Shown here: positions 15,751 through 24,286 of the stretch, piece by piece
Layout of the letters: each line of letters starts with the position of its first letter
How positions within the stretch are numbered: the stretch's first letter is position 1
NCBI GenBank assembly: GCA_021413945.1
Contig: JAIOPK010000006.1
Location: 499,636-563,635, forward strand
Length of the DNA: 64,000 nucleotides
Source: Candidatus Uhrbacteria bacterium
GTDB taxonomy: Bacteria > Patescibacteriota > Patescibacteriia > 2-12-FULL-60-25
Reading direction: 5' to 3'
Translations under genes and position numbers: made by a program
Notes under the pieces: generated by a model
Database searches by the model: none
What the model was told of the DNA's origin: nothing
What the model saw: only the letters and a program-made list of their open reading frames with translations

Positions 15751-18700
15751 TCAGGGCGTGTACAAATAGGCGTCCATGACCCCGTTCATGCCGGATTTGA
15801 TCGCCATACGCTGGAGTGCGTGGAAGTTTTTGAGGAGCAGGGTGATGTTGAGCGGGATGCGTACGCCCCGGCGCTTGATCGCCGTCATGGCTCGCAAACC
15901 CTCCTGCCAGTCATGCCGCGAAGATGCGTCGGCCAAACGATGGACTTCAAGGCGCGTTTGCTCGTCCATGACTCCTCCGCTCTCGGCGACGAAGCCGGCC
16001 AACATCTCTTCCTTGGCCGATATGTCGGCAAACGGATTGATGAACTGGGAAACGATCACCCGTTCCTGCGGAGACAAATGAAGAAAGAAGTTGCGGTCGT
16101 AAACGGCGATCTCTCCTTTTGGCGTTACGGAGAAGTTGCCGATATGGATATCCGAAAGCGCCTGCCCATGGGCAATCTGCTCGATGTAACTCTTGGTAAT
16201 CACGCTGATCACCTGTCGCATGTCGTGACCTTTTTTCTCCAATTGCTTCCACTGCGTCAAGTTTGTTCCCGGGATATACTCCTCTCTTGAGAAATACGCG
16301 TTCTCCGGTCCGCGTGAACGCGGAATGCGCAGACCATACCGATGACCTTCCGGTTTATATCCTTGATGGCGTTCGAAGAAGCGCTTGTCGTTTTCCAAGA
16401 AGTTTTCAAACGCGACATCCTTGGCGATCCATTCCTTCATATCGTCGAGCAAAACATTGGCTGACTCATATCCCCCGCCGTGATTTTTCGCGAGAGATCC
16501 GATCACATCTTTGGCGAGTCCATACATCCCATCAATGTGATGCTTGATGTTTGGATTCAATATTTTGACTACTTCTTTTCTGCCGTCCGTCGCCTCGACT
16601 TCATAAACCGTAACGATCGAGCCGCCGCCGATGCGCTTCCCAAATCGAGCGATCTCATCCCACATCGTGGGCCATTCACGCTCCATGGTGAGTAACGCCG
16701 ATATCTTTGATTGACCTTTTGCCTGATCAAAAACCTCATTGAATTCTTGAGCGTATTTTTCCGGAATGTCCGCCGCGAGCGGAAGGTTCTGTAAAAATCG
16801 GACGCCCATCGCCGACATGCGCTGAACCGTGTCTTTTACAAAGCGGAGCGGCGTCATCGCTTCAAAGACTTCCGGTTTTCCGGCGCCCAACAAATCGTAA
16901 GCGATACGTTGGGAATATTCGCGATAGGCAAAACGGTAGCGATCCATGTTTGACAGGGCGCCTGCGGGAACAGACTTCCAATCTACCAATTTTTTTGTCT
17001 TAACCAGCAGTGCGGATTCGGGACTAATCCTCTCCGTATCATCCAGCGTCAACCATTCGGATGCTTGAGAACGTCTCTTCGGCGGGCGGGCGATGCGCTC
17101 CCCAAGGCTTCCCTGAAAGGCAATGTACAACAGCTCCCAATCTTTGACGTCAACCAGTCCTCCGCGTACTCGTTCCAGCACCTGCTCCAAATCGTTCTCC
17201 CCTTCCGTTGGTTTAATCCATTCCTTGAACAGCGACTCGAGGAAAATTTTGCGTCTCTGCGGATCCGGGAGCAAACCTCCCTCTGATGTCAGGATCTTGC
17301 GGAGCAAGGCATGCCGGCCGACCGGACCAATCGAGTAGATCGTGCGCAAGGCGCTTTCGCAATCGGAGACAATAGCGGCCGCCTCGACCTCTTCTCCAAA
17401 TTTTTGACTGTACTGGGGCCCGGATACCACTCTGTTAAAAATCACTTTGCGCAATTCCGTATCGTCCTCCGACGATTTGAGCAAGGCAAGCATGGTCTTA
17501 ACGATTTCCCTGGGTTCGGTGTGCCGAAAATCTTTTTCGAGAAGTAAGCCGGCTCCAATGCTCGACGATCCTTCCTTCAGCATTTCGTCGAGCTGTCCTT
17601 CTACGCGCTTCTTCACGAGTGTAAACGTTTCTTGCGAGTCGACTTGTTCATCCAAAAAACGTTCGCGCAAATTGAAATCCGTCACGCCGCTTCCACGCCC
17701 TTCCGGAAAGAGCGTGTCGAGTTTTTCCACAAAACCAACGGAAGACCAGCGGTCATTCAGTAGGCGCTTCTCCCATTGATCCCGTAGGGCCGGGTCGGGA
17801 ACGATCGAGACGAGCTCGATACCTTCCGCCAAGCTTAGCTTTTTAAATTCGCCCTTTTTATACATCAAAACCAAACGTTCCAAGATCGGCCCCGTTTCAA
17901 TCGAGCGCCGTACAAATTCTTCACGGGCCCGATAATTCGCGTCGCCTTCCAGTCGGACAACCTCTTTAGATAGCGCCTGCGGATCTTCAATAGAAAGAAG
18001 GTGGCGTACCGCGATTCGCGTGCGCATCACGTCCTCATATTCCTCTTGAAGCGATTGTTCAAAGTCTTGAGGCAGTGTCCCCCACGCGACATCGAGTTTT
18101 GTAAAATCGGGATCCAGTCTCTTGATCAGCCTCGTCGCTCGGTCGCGATCCAAGCGCCCGAGCAAGTTTATGTGTTGAACTTCTTTTTCCAAATACTTGG
18201 CCTGTTTATTAAACTCCGGATCTTCTTTGTTATCCATTTTGTAGCCGTATTCCGGATCCTCATCCGATATTTCCTGCGTAGCCAGCACCCTCACATTCTC
18301 CAATCCGTTCAGCCAATAGTAAAGAAAGAGCGCTTCTTCCTTTTCCGGGAGCGGAATTGAATGACATTCCGGTAGAGCTAGCGCCGTCTTCAACCATTCA
18401 TACCCCGCCGTCGTCAGTAGTCGTATCTTGCGATCCGCGATCTCCGCCTGTTCAAAATTGCCTTTCTGGGTTTTTGATGACACGTATTCATTAACCTTTA
18501 AAAACGTGCTCCGCAGATGGCTCGCGAGGTCTTCTACCTGTACGGACTCTTTGTTCTCCAGAAATTCTGCCGCGAGCGCGCGGGCAAGATTTTTTGCTTT
18601 CTGAAAATCCTTGAGATGCTCGGTCTTGGTTATCCAATCCCGAACCTCCTTGTCTTGTATCTGCTCGACGGACAACGGTTTGTTCTTCTCGATGAGAGCC

Positions 18701-20103
18701 TCCTTGGGCAATTCCAGCGTTTCGCGCAGCGAATCTATCACCTGCTCGTTCTTTGAGGTGTGCACGGAATATGCCTTCGACCAATCCGTAAGAATCGGTG
18801 CCCAGGCCTTTACCGCATCAACTTTTGTCTCCATGTCCGATGAGGCCATCCCATACTTCATTCCCGCCTGAAAGCCGAACTGGGATCTTGAAGCGTACGG
18901 GTAGGCGCGCTCATCGAGAATGCGCTTGACCTCTCCTTGAACCCTCGGGTCTGCCGGCCACGGTTTTGTAGCCGCTTCCAAAACTTCCGGAGCGGCGATA
19001 GCCTCTGTTGGACGCACTTCCGCCGTGCGTTTGGCGTTCTTTACAGGTTTGGGACCGACTTGGATCAGGCCGTTCTTGATATCCATTCCGCAGACCAGCG
19101 AAATAAGTGCTGGTGCAAGCTCGACCTGCAGACGTTCCTCGGCTGGAATCTTTTTAACGAACCGCTCGATAAGCTTTCGTAAGACGGCGACATCTTCTTT
19201 TTCAACCGTCTCGCTCGTCCGGAGAAGTTTTCCGCTCAATTTCTCAATCGCGATCGACACCATATCATCCGGCAGCCGCTCCAATGCCTGAAGCTGACGT
19301 TCGCGCGATTCCTTGACCGACTCGGGATTTGAATAAAGGAGTGAAGGACGCGACGCGACATCCCGATACGAGTAGATTTTCTTATCCTCACTGATCGTTT
19401 TTCTTATGTCTTCCGAGATTGGCGTAAGCGGCTGCGAGGTAGACGGCAAGTGCACGGCAAATGTCGTCTCGGCGATATTCAACGCGCGGTCGCGGCTTGT
19501 CCCGTGGGAAACCGTTTTTGACGGATCGCGTTCAAACATCCGTTCAAGGAGCTGTTTGTAGCCCATTGGATTTTCGCCGGCTTCATCCATCCATTTCACG
19601 GCGCCTCTCAAATCGGCGTCATACTCGTGCATGCGCTCGAGACTCAACGACTGAAGATAGTTATGGATCGCTCCCGATACATCCGGTTTCGGCCCCTCGA
19701 TCTTTCCGGCGGCTATTTGTTTTTTCTCTCTTTGCTTGGCGTTATGTGTTTTTTGGACGTGGACCAGTTCATGTGCGATCACGCCCAACAGCGCTTGTTC
19801 CGTTTGCGCCCGTTCCACCAAGCGCGAGGCAACAAGAAGCGTACCGTCCGGGAAGGCTACGGCATTCATCTCGTGCCAATCCGGCGCAACCTGTACATGG
19901 GGTTCAAGCCCGATCTTGTTCAGACGGTCTGCGACAGATTGGACGTAATTTTGTACCGGGTGATTTTCCGGATAGGCGCCATATTCAAATTCAAAACGTT
20001 TGCGTTCAAGCGCAACCGTACGGCGAAGCCCTTCTCGTTCCGAACGTTCCGGCTTGGGAGAGACATTCGGTGTTTGAATCGGCCCTAGAGCCTCCTTTGA
20101 CAT
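15751..20103 (-). CDS. Giant fusion: M48-type metallopeptidase, long helical middle, ABC1/AarF-like kinase
   Basis: 1450 residues from ATG 20103 (a GTG at 20127 overlaps the previous gene and is an alternative). N-terminal region: PDGTLLVASRLVERAQTEQALLGVIAHELVHVQKTH (HELVH about residues 111-115) with a downstream HEYDADLRG Glu ligand, the M48 zinc-protease pattern, but without the membrane helices of HtpX/Ste24. The middle ~900 residues are helical and charged with no recognised domain. The last ~280 residues show a kinase: GGGSIVTVYEVEATDGRKEVVKIL (nucleotide loop and Lys), EEYIPGTNLTQW, HGQALSDIHIGNFSV (catalytic loop) and VYDRNFFL in place of DFG. It looks cytoplasmic. Substrates unknown. 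Confidence 0.8.
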   Translation of the reverse strand: MSKEALGPIQTPNVSPKPERSEREGLRRTVALERKRFEFEYGAYPENHPVQNYVQSVADRLNKIGLEPHVQVAPDWHEMNAVAFPDGTLLVASRLVERAQTEQALLGVIAHELVHVQKTHNAKQREKKQIAAGKIEGPKPDVSGAIHNYLQSLSLERMHEYDADLRGAVKWMDEAGENPMGYKQLLERMFERDPSKTVSHGTSRDRALNIAETTFAVHLPSTSQPLTPISEDIRKTISEDKKIYSYRDVASRPSLLYSNPESVKESRERQLQALERLPDDMVSIAIEKLSGKLLRTSETVEKEDVAVLRKLIERFVKKIPAEERLQVELAPALISLVCGMDIKNGLIQVGPKPVKNAKRTAEVRPTEAIAAPEVLEAATKPWPADPRVQGEVKRILDERAYPYASRSQFGFQAGMKYGMASSDMETKVDAVKAWAPILTDWSKAYSVHTSKNEQVIDSLRETLELPKEALIEKNKPLSVEQIQDKEVRDWITKTEHLKDFQKAKNLARALAAEFLENKESVQVEDLASHLRSTFLKVNEYVSSKTQKGNFEQAEIADRKIRLLTTAGYEWLKTALALPECHSIPLPEKEEALFLYYWLNGLENVRVLATQEISDEDPEYGYKMDNKEDPEFNKQAKYLEKEVQHINLLGRLDRDRATRLIKRLDPDFTKLDVAWGTLPQDFEQSLQEEYEDVMRTRIAVRHLLSIEDPQALSKEVVRLEGDANYRAREEFVRRSIETGPILERLVLMYKKGEFKKLSLAEGIELVSIVPDPALRDQWEKRLLNDRWSSVGFVEKLDTLFPEGRGSGVTDFNLRERFLDEQVDSQETFTLVKKRVEGQLDEMLKEGSSSIGAGLLLEKDFRHTEPREIVKTMLALLKSSEDDTELRKVIFNRVVSGPQYSQKFGEEVEAAAIVSDCESALRTIYSIGPVGRHALLRKILTSEGGLLPDPQRRKIFLESLFKEWIKPTEGENDLEQVLERVRGGLVDVKDWELLYIAFQGSLGERIARPPKRRSQASEWLTLDDTERISPESALLVKTKKLVDWKSVPAGALSNMDRYRFAYREYSQRIAYDLLGAGKPEVFEAMTPLRFVKDTVQRMSAMGVRFLQNLPLAADIPEKYAQEFNEVFDQAKGQSKISALLTMEREWPTMWDEIARFGKRIGGGSIVTVYEVEATDGRKEVVKILNPNIKHHIDGMYGLAKDVIGSLAKNHGGGYESANVLLDDMKEWIAKDVAFENFLENDKRFFERHQGYKPEGHRYGLRIPRSRGPENAYFSREEYIPGTNLTQWKQLEKKGHDMRQVISVITKSYIEQIAHGQALSDIHIGNFSVTPKGEIAVYDRNFFLHLSPQERVIVSQFINPFADISAKEEMLAGFVAESGGVMDEQTRLEVHRLADASSRHDWQEGLRAMTAIKRRGVRIPLNITLLLKNFHALQRMAIKSGMNGVMDAYLYTP

Positions 20104-20123
20104 GAGGAAATAGTACCACGGAA

Positions 20124-20870
20124 TCACGCTTCAGCCCTGCCCCTTCTGCCCGTAATGATCTTGAGCGCTTGCGGCCTCACCCCGAGCTCCAGCGTCTCCC
20201 CTTCCAACGGCGCGCCGTCGACCATGCAGGAGCCGGCGACGGTACGTTCGAGACGCGCTTCCTTGAACTGCAAATGCGTTTGATCCGACGACTCCTTCTT
20301 CCAAGTGAAACGACGACGGTCGGGCGGTGGAAGAATAAAAACATCGAGCTTGCCGTCATGGGCGTCGCTATCGACTCCAAGATTTCTGATGACGAGTGAC
20401 CCTCCCGGAGGCGGCGCGATCTTGAATTGTTTGTCGACGTGAAGCGTGATGCCGGGGCCGTCGGCGACGAGTTCCGATAAAAATGCCCGAGTACCGACGA
20501 GGCCGAGGTCGACGGTCTCGTGAAAGCGGGCCATGAGCGTATCGACCGATGCGATACCCTTGGGAATGCCGAGACCTTTTGCCACGGGTCCGTCATCGAG
20601 CAGCGAAACAAATCCGATCATCGGATTGGCATCACCGAGCGCGCCGATCGCCGTGAACAGGGTTTTGTCATCGCCGACGACAACAAGGGTTTGCGCGCCG
20701 GAGTGCATCAAGTCGGCGACAATGTCTCGGGCATGACGAAACAACGCAAATTTACCGACGCGGCCGTTCATGCCACGGCGCGAAATCTCGGCCTCGAACC
20801 GCGAAACTTCCCGGTCGTATTTCCGGTCATTCAGCCGCTCGTCGTAGAGATAAGCGTATCCGGACAACAC
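20124..20870 (-). CDS. Diacylglycerol/lipid-kinase-like protein with altered nucleotide motif
   Basis: 248 residues with the YegS/DAGK layout: N-terminal Rossmann-like half, LVVVGDDKTLFTAIGAL at the position of the GGDGT motif, then ANPMIGFVSLLDDGPVAKGLGIPKG at the position of the family's GTGNDFAR-like segment, and a C-terminal beta domain (RRRFTWKKESSDQTHLQFKEARLERTVAGSCMVDGAPLEGETLELGVRPQALKII) like that of DAGKs. GGDGT reads GDDKT, so ATP binding may be lost or changed. It follows bactofilin by a few bases and precedes the M48/kinase fusion. The call is to a fold family rather than an activity. Confidence 0.6.
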   Translation of the reverse strand: MLSGYAYLYDERLNDRKYDREVSRFEAEISRRGMNGRVGKFALFRHARDIVADLMHSGAQTLVVVGDDKTLFTAIGALGDANPMIGFVSLLDDGPVAKGLGIPKGIASVDTLMARFHETVDLGLVGTRAFLSELVADGPGITLHVDKQFKIAPPPGGSLVIRNLGVDSDAHDGKLDVFILPPPDRRRFTWKKESSDQTHLQFKEARLERTVAGSCMVDGAPLEGETLELGVRPQALKIITGRRGRAEA

Positions 20871-20875
20871 ATGAT

Positions 20876-21289
20876 TTAGGATTTGGCTTGGCCAACCGTG
20901 ACCTTGCCATTCACTTTTGCGCCTGCCTCGACCGTGAGCGCTTCCGATGTGAGGTCGCCGGCAAGTTTGGCTGTCGACTTCAAATCGATGCGGCGCTCCA
21001 CGATCACGTTGCCTTCGATCGTGCCCGCGATGATCGCGTCACCGGCTTTTACTTCGGCTCGGATAATCGCCTCGACGCCGACCGTGAGTCGGCCTTTGGT
21101 TGCGAGCGAGCCTTTTACTTCTCCCTCGATTTGAACATCGCCGTCACTCGCAAAATCACCCTCGACTTTTACGCCTTTGGCGATCACGGTCGCGGTTGGG
21201 CGCGAGGACGACGGGCTTGGTTCCGGTTTTGGATCGGCCGAAAGAATCGGCTTGATATCGGGAACTTGAGGGGAAGAAAAGAGAGCCAT
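20876..21289 (-). CDS. Bactofilin (polymer-forming cytoskeletal protein)
   Basis: 137 residues. After a proline/serine-rich N-terminal tail comes a right-handed beta-helix domain with the usual repeat rhythm: VIAKGVKVEGDFASDGDVQIEGEVKGSLATKGRLTVGVEAIIRAEVKAGDAIIAGTIEGNVIVERRIDLKSTAKLAGDLTSEALTVEAGAKVNGKV. Bactofilins self-assemble into membrane-associated filaments involved in cell shape and wall modification. No enzymatic residues are expected. Confidence 0.93.
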   Translation of the reverse strand: MALFSSPQVPDIKPILSADPKPEPSPSSSRPTATVIAKGVKVEGDFASDGDVQIEGEVKGSLATKGRLTVGVEAIIRAEVKAGDAIIAGTIEGNVIVERRIDLKSTAKLAGDLTSEALTVEAGAKVNGKVTVGQAKS

Positions 21290-21339
21290 ATCGTTGGCGA
21301 GACCTTACAAAGAGAGTGGCGGGAGGTCAAAGCCAATTC

Positions 21340-23070
21340 CTACATCTCGTCCGGCACAGTAATTCCAAGCAAGCCAAGGCCAAGAACGAGGGCTTCGCGG
21401 GCAACAGATGCGAGTCGGATGCGGGCTTCGCGTAATTCCCCTTCCGATTCAAGCACGGGAACATCGCGATAGAATGCGTTGATCTTTTGCGAGGCATCGA
21501 GACACCATTGTGCGACGATGGCGGGGCGGAGTTCTGCTGCGGCTTGTCGAACTCTCGATGGGAATGCGGCGAGGACGAGGGCGAGGGCTTTTTCCGAGTC
21601 GTGGTCGAATGTGGAGGCGAGCTCGCCGTCAAAGGGGTTTTGCGGTCCGGCTTTGCGGATAATCGAGGCGAGACGCGTGGCGGCGTACAAACAGTAAGGG
21701 CCGGTGTCGCCGTCGAAAGAGAGGGCTTGCTCGAGATCGAAGGTGAAAATCTTGTCCGAGTCCTGTTTCAACATTCCGAACTTGATTCCAGCCATCGCGA
21801 TGCACCAGCTCACAAGCGTCACTTTTCCCTCCGTCCAGTCTTCATGGCGTTTTAATACTTCTCCGCGAGCGTAGTCGGTGACGGAGTTGCGGAAGTCTTC
21901 GAACGAGACAATGTTGCCTTCGCGAGAAGACATGGCTCCTGACTTCAGAGTAACGAATTCGTAGCCAATAAATTCATGCGGAACCGAAATTCCCATGCGC
22001 TTCAGCGTTTCGAAGAGCTGTTTGAAATAAAATTGCTGGCGATTGTCGACGAGAATCAACGAGCGAACGGCTTTTGGATATTCCGCATGTTTCTTTTCCG
22101 CGAGCGCGAGGTCTTTTGTTCCGTAGAGCGAGGTGCCGTCCGATTTGCGGACGAGGAAGACCCCGAGTTTCACATCCTCAAGATCGACGATCATGGCACC
22201 TTGCGATTCCTTGGCAATCCCCTTTTTGAGGAGATCATCCACCATCTGTTGGCCGCGTTCCGTCACTTCCGACTCGAGGTATTGGCGCTCGATGACAACA
22301 CCGAGGTCATCGAAGATTTCCGCCATTTCATCGAGAGACCAGCGGCGTGTTTCCAGCCAGAGCGATTCCAGTTCCGGATCATGCGCTTCCAATTTCTGTT
22401 GAACCGCCGAAATTTCCTCTTGGTATTCCGGATGTGCTTCCAGCTGGCGCGTGGCTTCCGCGTACATTTCTCCGAGATATTTTCCGGTGCGCTGATCCAT
22501 CGGTAAATCATCGATAGACATTGAGCCTTTTCGCGATTTCACCATCCACCACAAGCATTTGGCTACGTGGGCGCCGACATCGCCGTGGTACGACGCGGTT
22601 ACGACGTTCCAGCCGGCCTTTTTCAATAGCAAGTTTTCGCTCACGCCGAGGACGAGATTTCTAAGATGACCAACGTGGATTTCTTTGTGTGTATTGGGCT
22701 GGGCGTATTCGAGAACCACTTGGCGATCGGCTCCGTCGACGGAGTTGCCGTATTTCTCGTGGCTGACCTCGATATCGCGAACAACACGATGAACCGACAT
22801 GCCCGTCGAAAGCAAAAAGTTCACATATGGTCCTGCGGCCGAGACGGTTGCGACATCAGAGTTTTTTGTTTCGAACTTGGAGGCCAGATCTTTCGCGATT
22901 TCCGCCGGAGACTTCCCCATCGACTTGGCGAGCTTGAAACAACCGAAGGCGAGATCGCCGAGCTTGGAGTCCGGTGGGACGACAAGATCGCCCGGCTCGA
23001 TGGTCGAGTCGGTCAATTTCGAAAGCCGCTTGGCGATTTCCGAGGTCCAGTAACTCCAAGCGGTGGTCAT
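21340..23070 (-). CDS. argS: Arginyl-tRNA synthetase
   Basis: 576 residues, normal for ArgRS. The HIGH-equivalent is EYAQPNTHKEIHVGHLRN, preceded by an additional N-terminal domain typical of ArgRS; the KMSKS-equivalent is degenerate (MSSREGN), as is common in this enzyme; the DALR anticodon-binding domain with FYRDVPVLESEGELREARIRLASVAREALVLGLGLLGI ends the protein. It charges tRNA-Arg. Its ATG overlaps the tyrS stop by four bases. Confidence 0.97.
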   Translation of the reverse strand: MTTAWSYWTSEIAKRLSKLTDSTIEPGDLVVPPDSKLGDLAFGCFKLAKSMGKSPAEIAKDLASKFETKNSDVATVSAAGPYVNFLLSTGMSVHRVVRDIEVSHEKYGNSVDGADRQVVLEYAQPNTHKEIHVGHLRNLVLGVSENLLLKKAGWNVVTASYHGDVGAHVAKCLWWMVKSRKGSMSIDDLPMDQRTGKYLGEMYAEATRQLEAHPEYQEEISAVQQKLEAHDPELESLWLETRRWSLDEMAEIFDDLGVVIERQYLESEVTERGQQMVDDLLKKGIAKESQGAMIVDLEDVKLGVFLVRKSDGTSLYGTKDLALAEKKHAEYPKAVRSLILVDNRQQFYFKQLFETLKRMGISVPHEFIGYEFVTLKSGAMSSREGNIVSFEDFRNSVTDYARGEVLKRHEDWTEGKVTLVSWCIAMAGIKFGMLKQDSDKIFTFDLEQALSFDGDTGPYCLYAATRLASIIRKAGPQNPFDGELASTFDHDSEKALALVLAAFPSRVRQAAAELRPAIVAQWCLDASQKINAFYRDVPVLESEGELREARIRLASVAREALVLGLGLLGITVPDEM

Positions 23071-24266
23071 ACGAGCTTCACAAAGTGGCGTTTACCTTTT
23101 TGGATGATCGAACCTTTGGCGACGGTGGCGGCGACATCCTTCACGACCACGTCATCGACCTTCACACCGCCTTGCTCGACTTGGCGTCGGGCATCAGACT
23201 TTGATGTACACAATTTTGATTCGACGAGAGCGTCGACCAAAGACATCGTTTTCTTGATCTTCAACTCGGGAACTTCTTCCGGCTTTTCTCCTTTTTGGTG
23301 TACCGAAGAGAACTGCGATGCGGCTTGTTCGGCTGATTCATCTCCCGCAAGCCACGCGACAATGCGTTTCGCGAGGTCGCGTTTGAATGTCATCGGGTTC
23401 TCGCCTTTGGAAATCGCTTTCTCTATTGCCTTCATGTCTGCGTCCGACAACTTGGTACACGCGGCAAAGCCCGGAACAATCATTCCGTCGGTCCAGCTCA
23501 TGACTTTTCCGTACATATCTTCCGGCGAGTCTGTGAAGGCAACGATGTTGCCCTCCGTCTTTCCCATTTTCTTACCCGTCGCGTCGGCGAGGAGTTTGAG
23601 CGTGAGCACGGCTTTATCTTTTTTCTTGAGCTCGCGCTGAAGATCGCGTCCGGCGAGCATGTTGAATGTCTGATCATTTCCGCCGATCTCAAGATCGACA
23701 TCCATCGCAACAGAATCGTAACCTTGCATGAGCGGGTACAAGAATTCGTGGAGATGCACGGGCTTGCCCTCGGCGATGCGCTTCTCGAACATGTCACGCT
23801 CTACCATCTGTTGGACGGTGAAGTGTGAGGCAAGTTCTACGACGTCGGCGAAGGACATTTTGCCCAGCCACTCGCTGTTGAACATGAGCTTAGCTGGGTT
23901 TGGGCCGTCGAATTTGAGAATCGTTGAGGCTTGTTTCTGATATTGCTTACAGTTAGCCAAGACTTCCTCGCGGGTGAGGACTTTTCTTGTCGCGAACTTG
24001 TCCGTCGGGTCGCCGATCATGGCGGTGAAATCACCAATAAGCATGATGACCTCGTGGCCGAGCGCTTGGACTTCTGCGAGCTTCTGCAACCAAATCGCAT
24101 GGCCGAGGTGAAGCGTCGGACCGGTCGGATCGACGCCGACATAGACGCGCATGCGCTCGCCTTTCATGAAGCGTGTACGTAATGCGTCCATCGAAGGATA
24201 GACGTGCTCGACGCCATGCGAGAGCACCCAGTCGATTTGTTTTTTGTCCGTAGAAACCTTTGGCAT
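23067..24266 (-). CDS. tyrS: Tyrosyl-tRNA synthetase
   Basis: 399 residues from ATG 24266 (MPKVSTDKKQIDWVLSHGVEHVYP); the eight extra codons in the track are not needed. Class I signatures GPTLHLGHAIWLQ (HIGH) and GKKMGKTEGN (KMSKS variant) are present, and the C-terminus has an S4 RNA-binding domain (LVESKLCTSKSDARRQVEQGGVKVDDVVVKD). This is the TyrZ-like long form. It lies between valS (20-base gap) and argS (overlap), so three synthetase genes share a transcript. Confidence 0.97.
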   Translation of the reverse strand: MPKVSTDKKQIDWVLSHGVEHVYPSMDALRTRFMKGERMRVYVGVDPTGPTLHLGHAIWLQKLAEVQALGHEVIMLIGDFTAMIGDPTDKFATRKVLTREEVLANCKQYQKQASTILKFDGPNPAKLMFNSEWLGKMSFADVVELASHFTVQQMVERDMFEKRIAEGKPVHLHEFLYPLMQGYDSVAMDVDLEIGGNDQTFNMLAGRDLQRELKKKDKAVLTLKLLADATGKKMGKTEGNIVAFTDSPEDMYGKVMSWTDGMIVPGFAACTKLSDADMKAIEKAISKGENPMTFKRDLAKRIVAWLAGDESAEQAASQFSSVHQKGEKPEEVPELKIKKTMSLVDALVESKLCTSKSDARRQVEQGGVKVDDVVVKDVAATVAKGSIIQKGKRHFVKLV

Positions 24267-24286
24267 AAATATTATTTCATTGTAGC

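Noticed and set aside
22666-23640. 324-codon plus-strand ORF
   Set aside because: Antisense to argS and tyrS.
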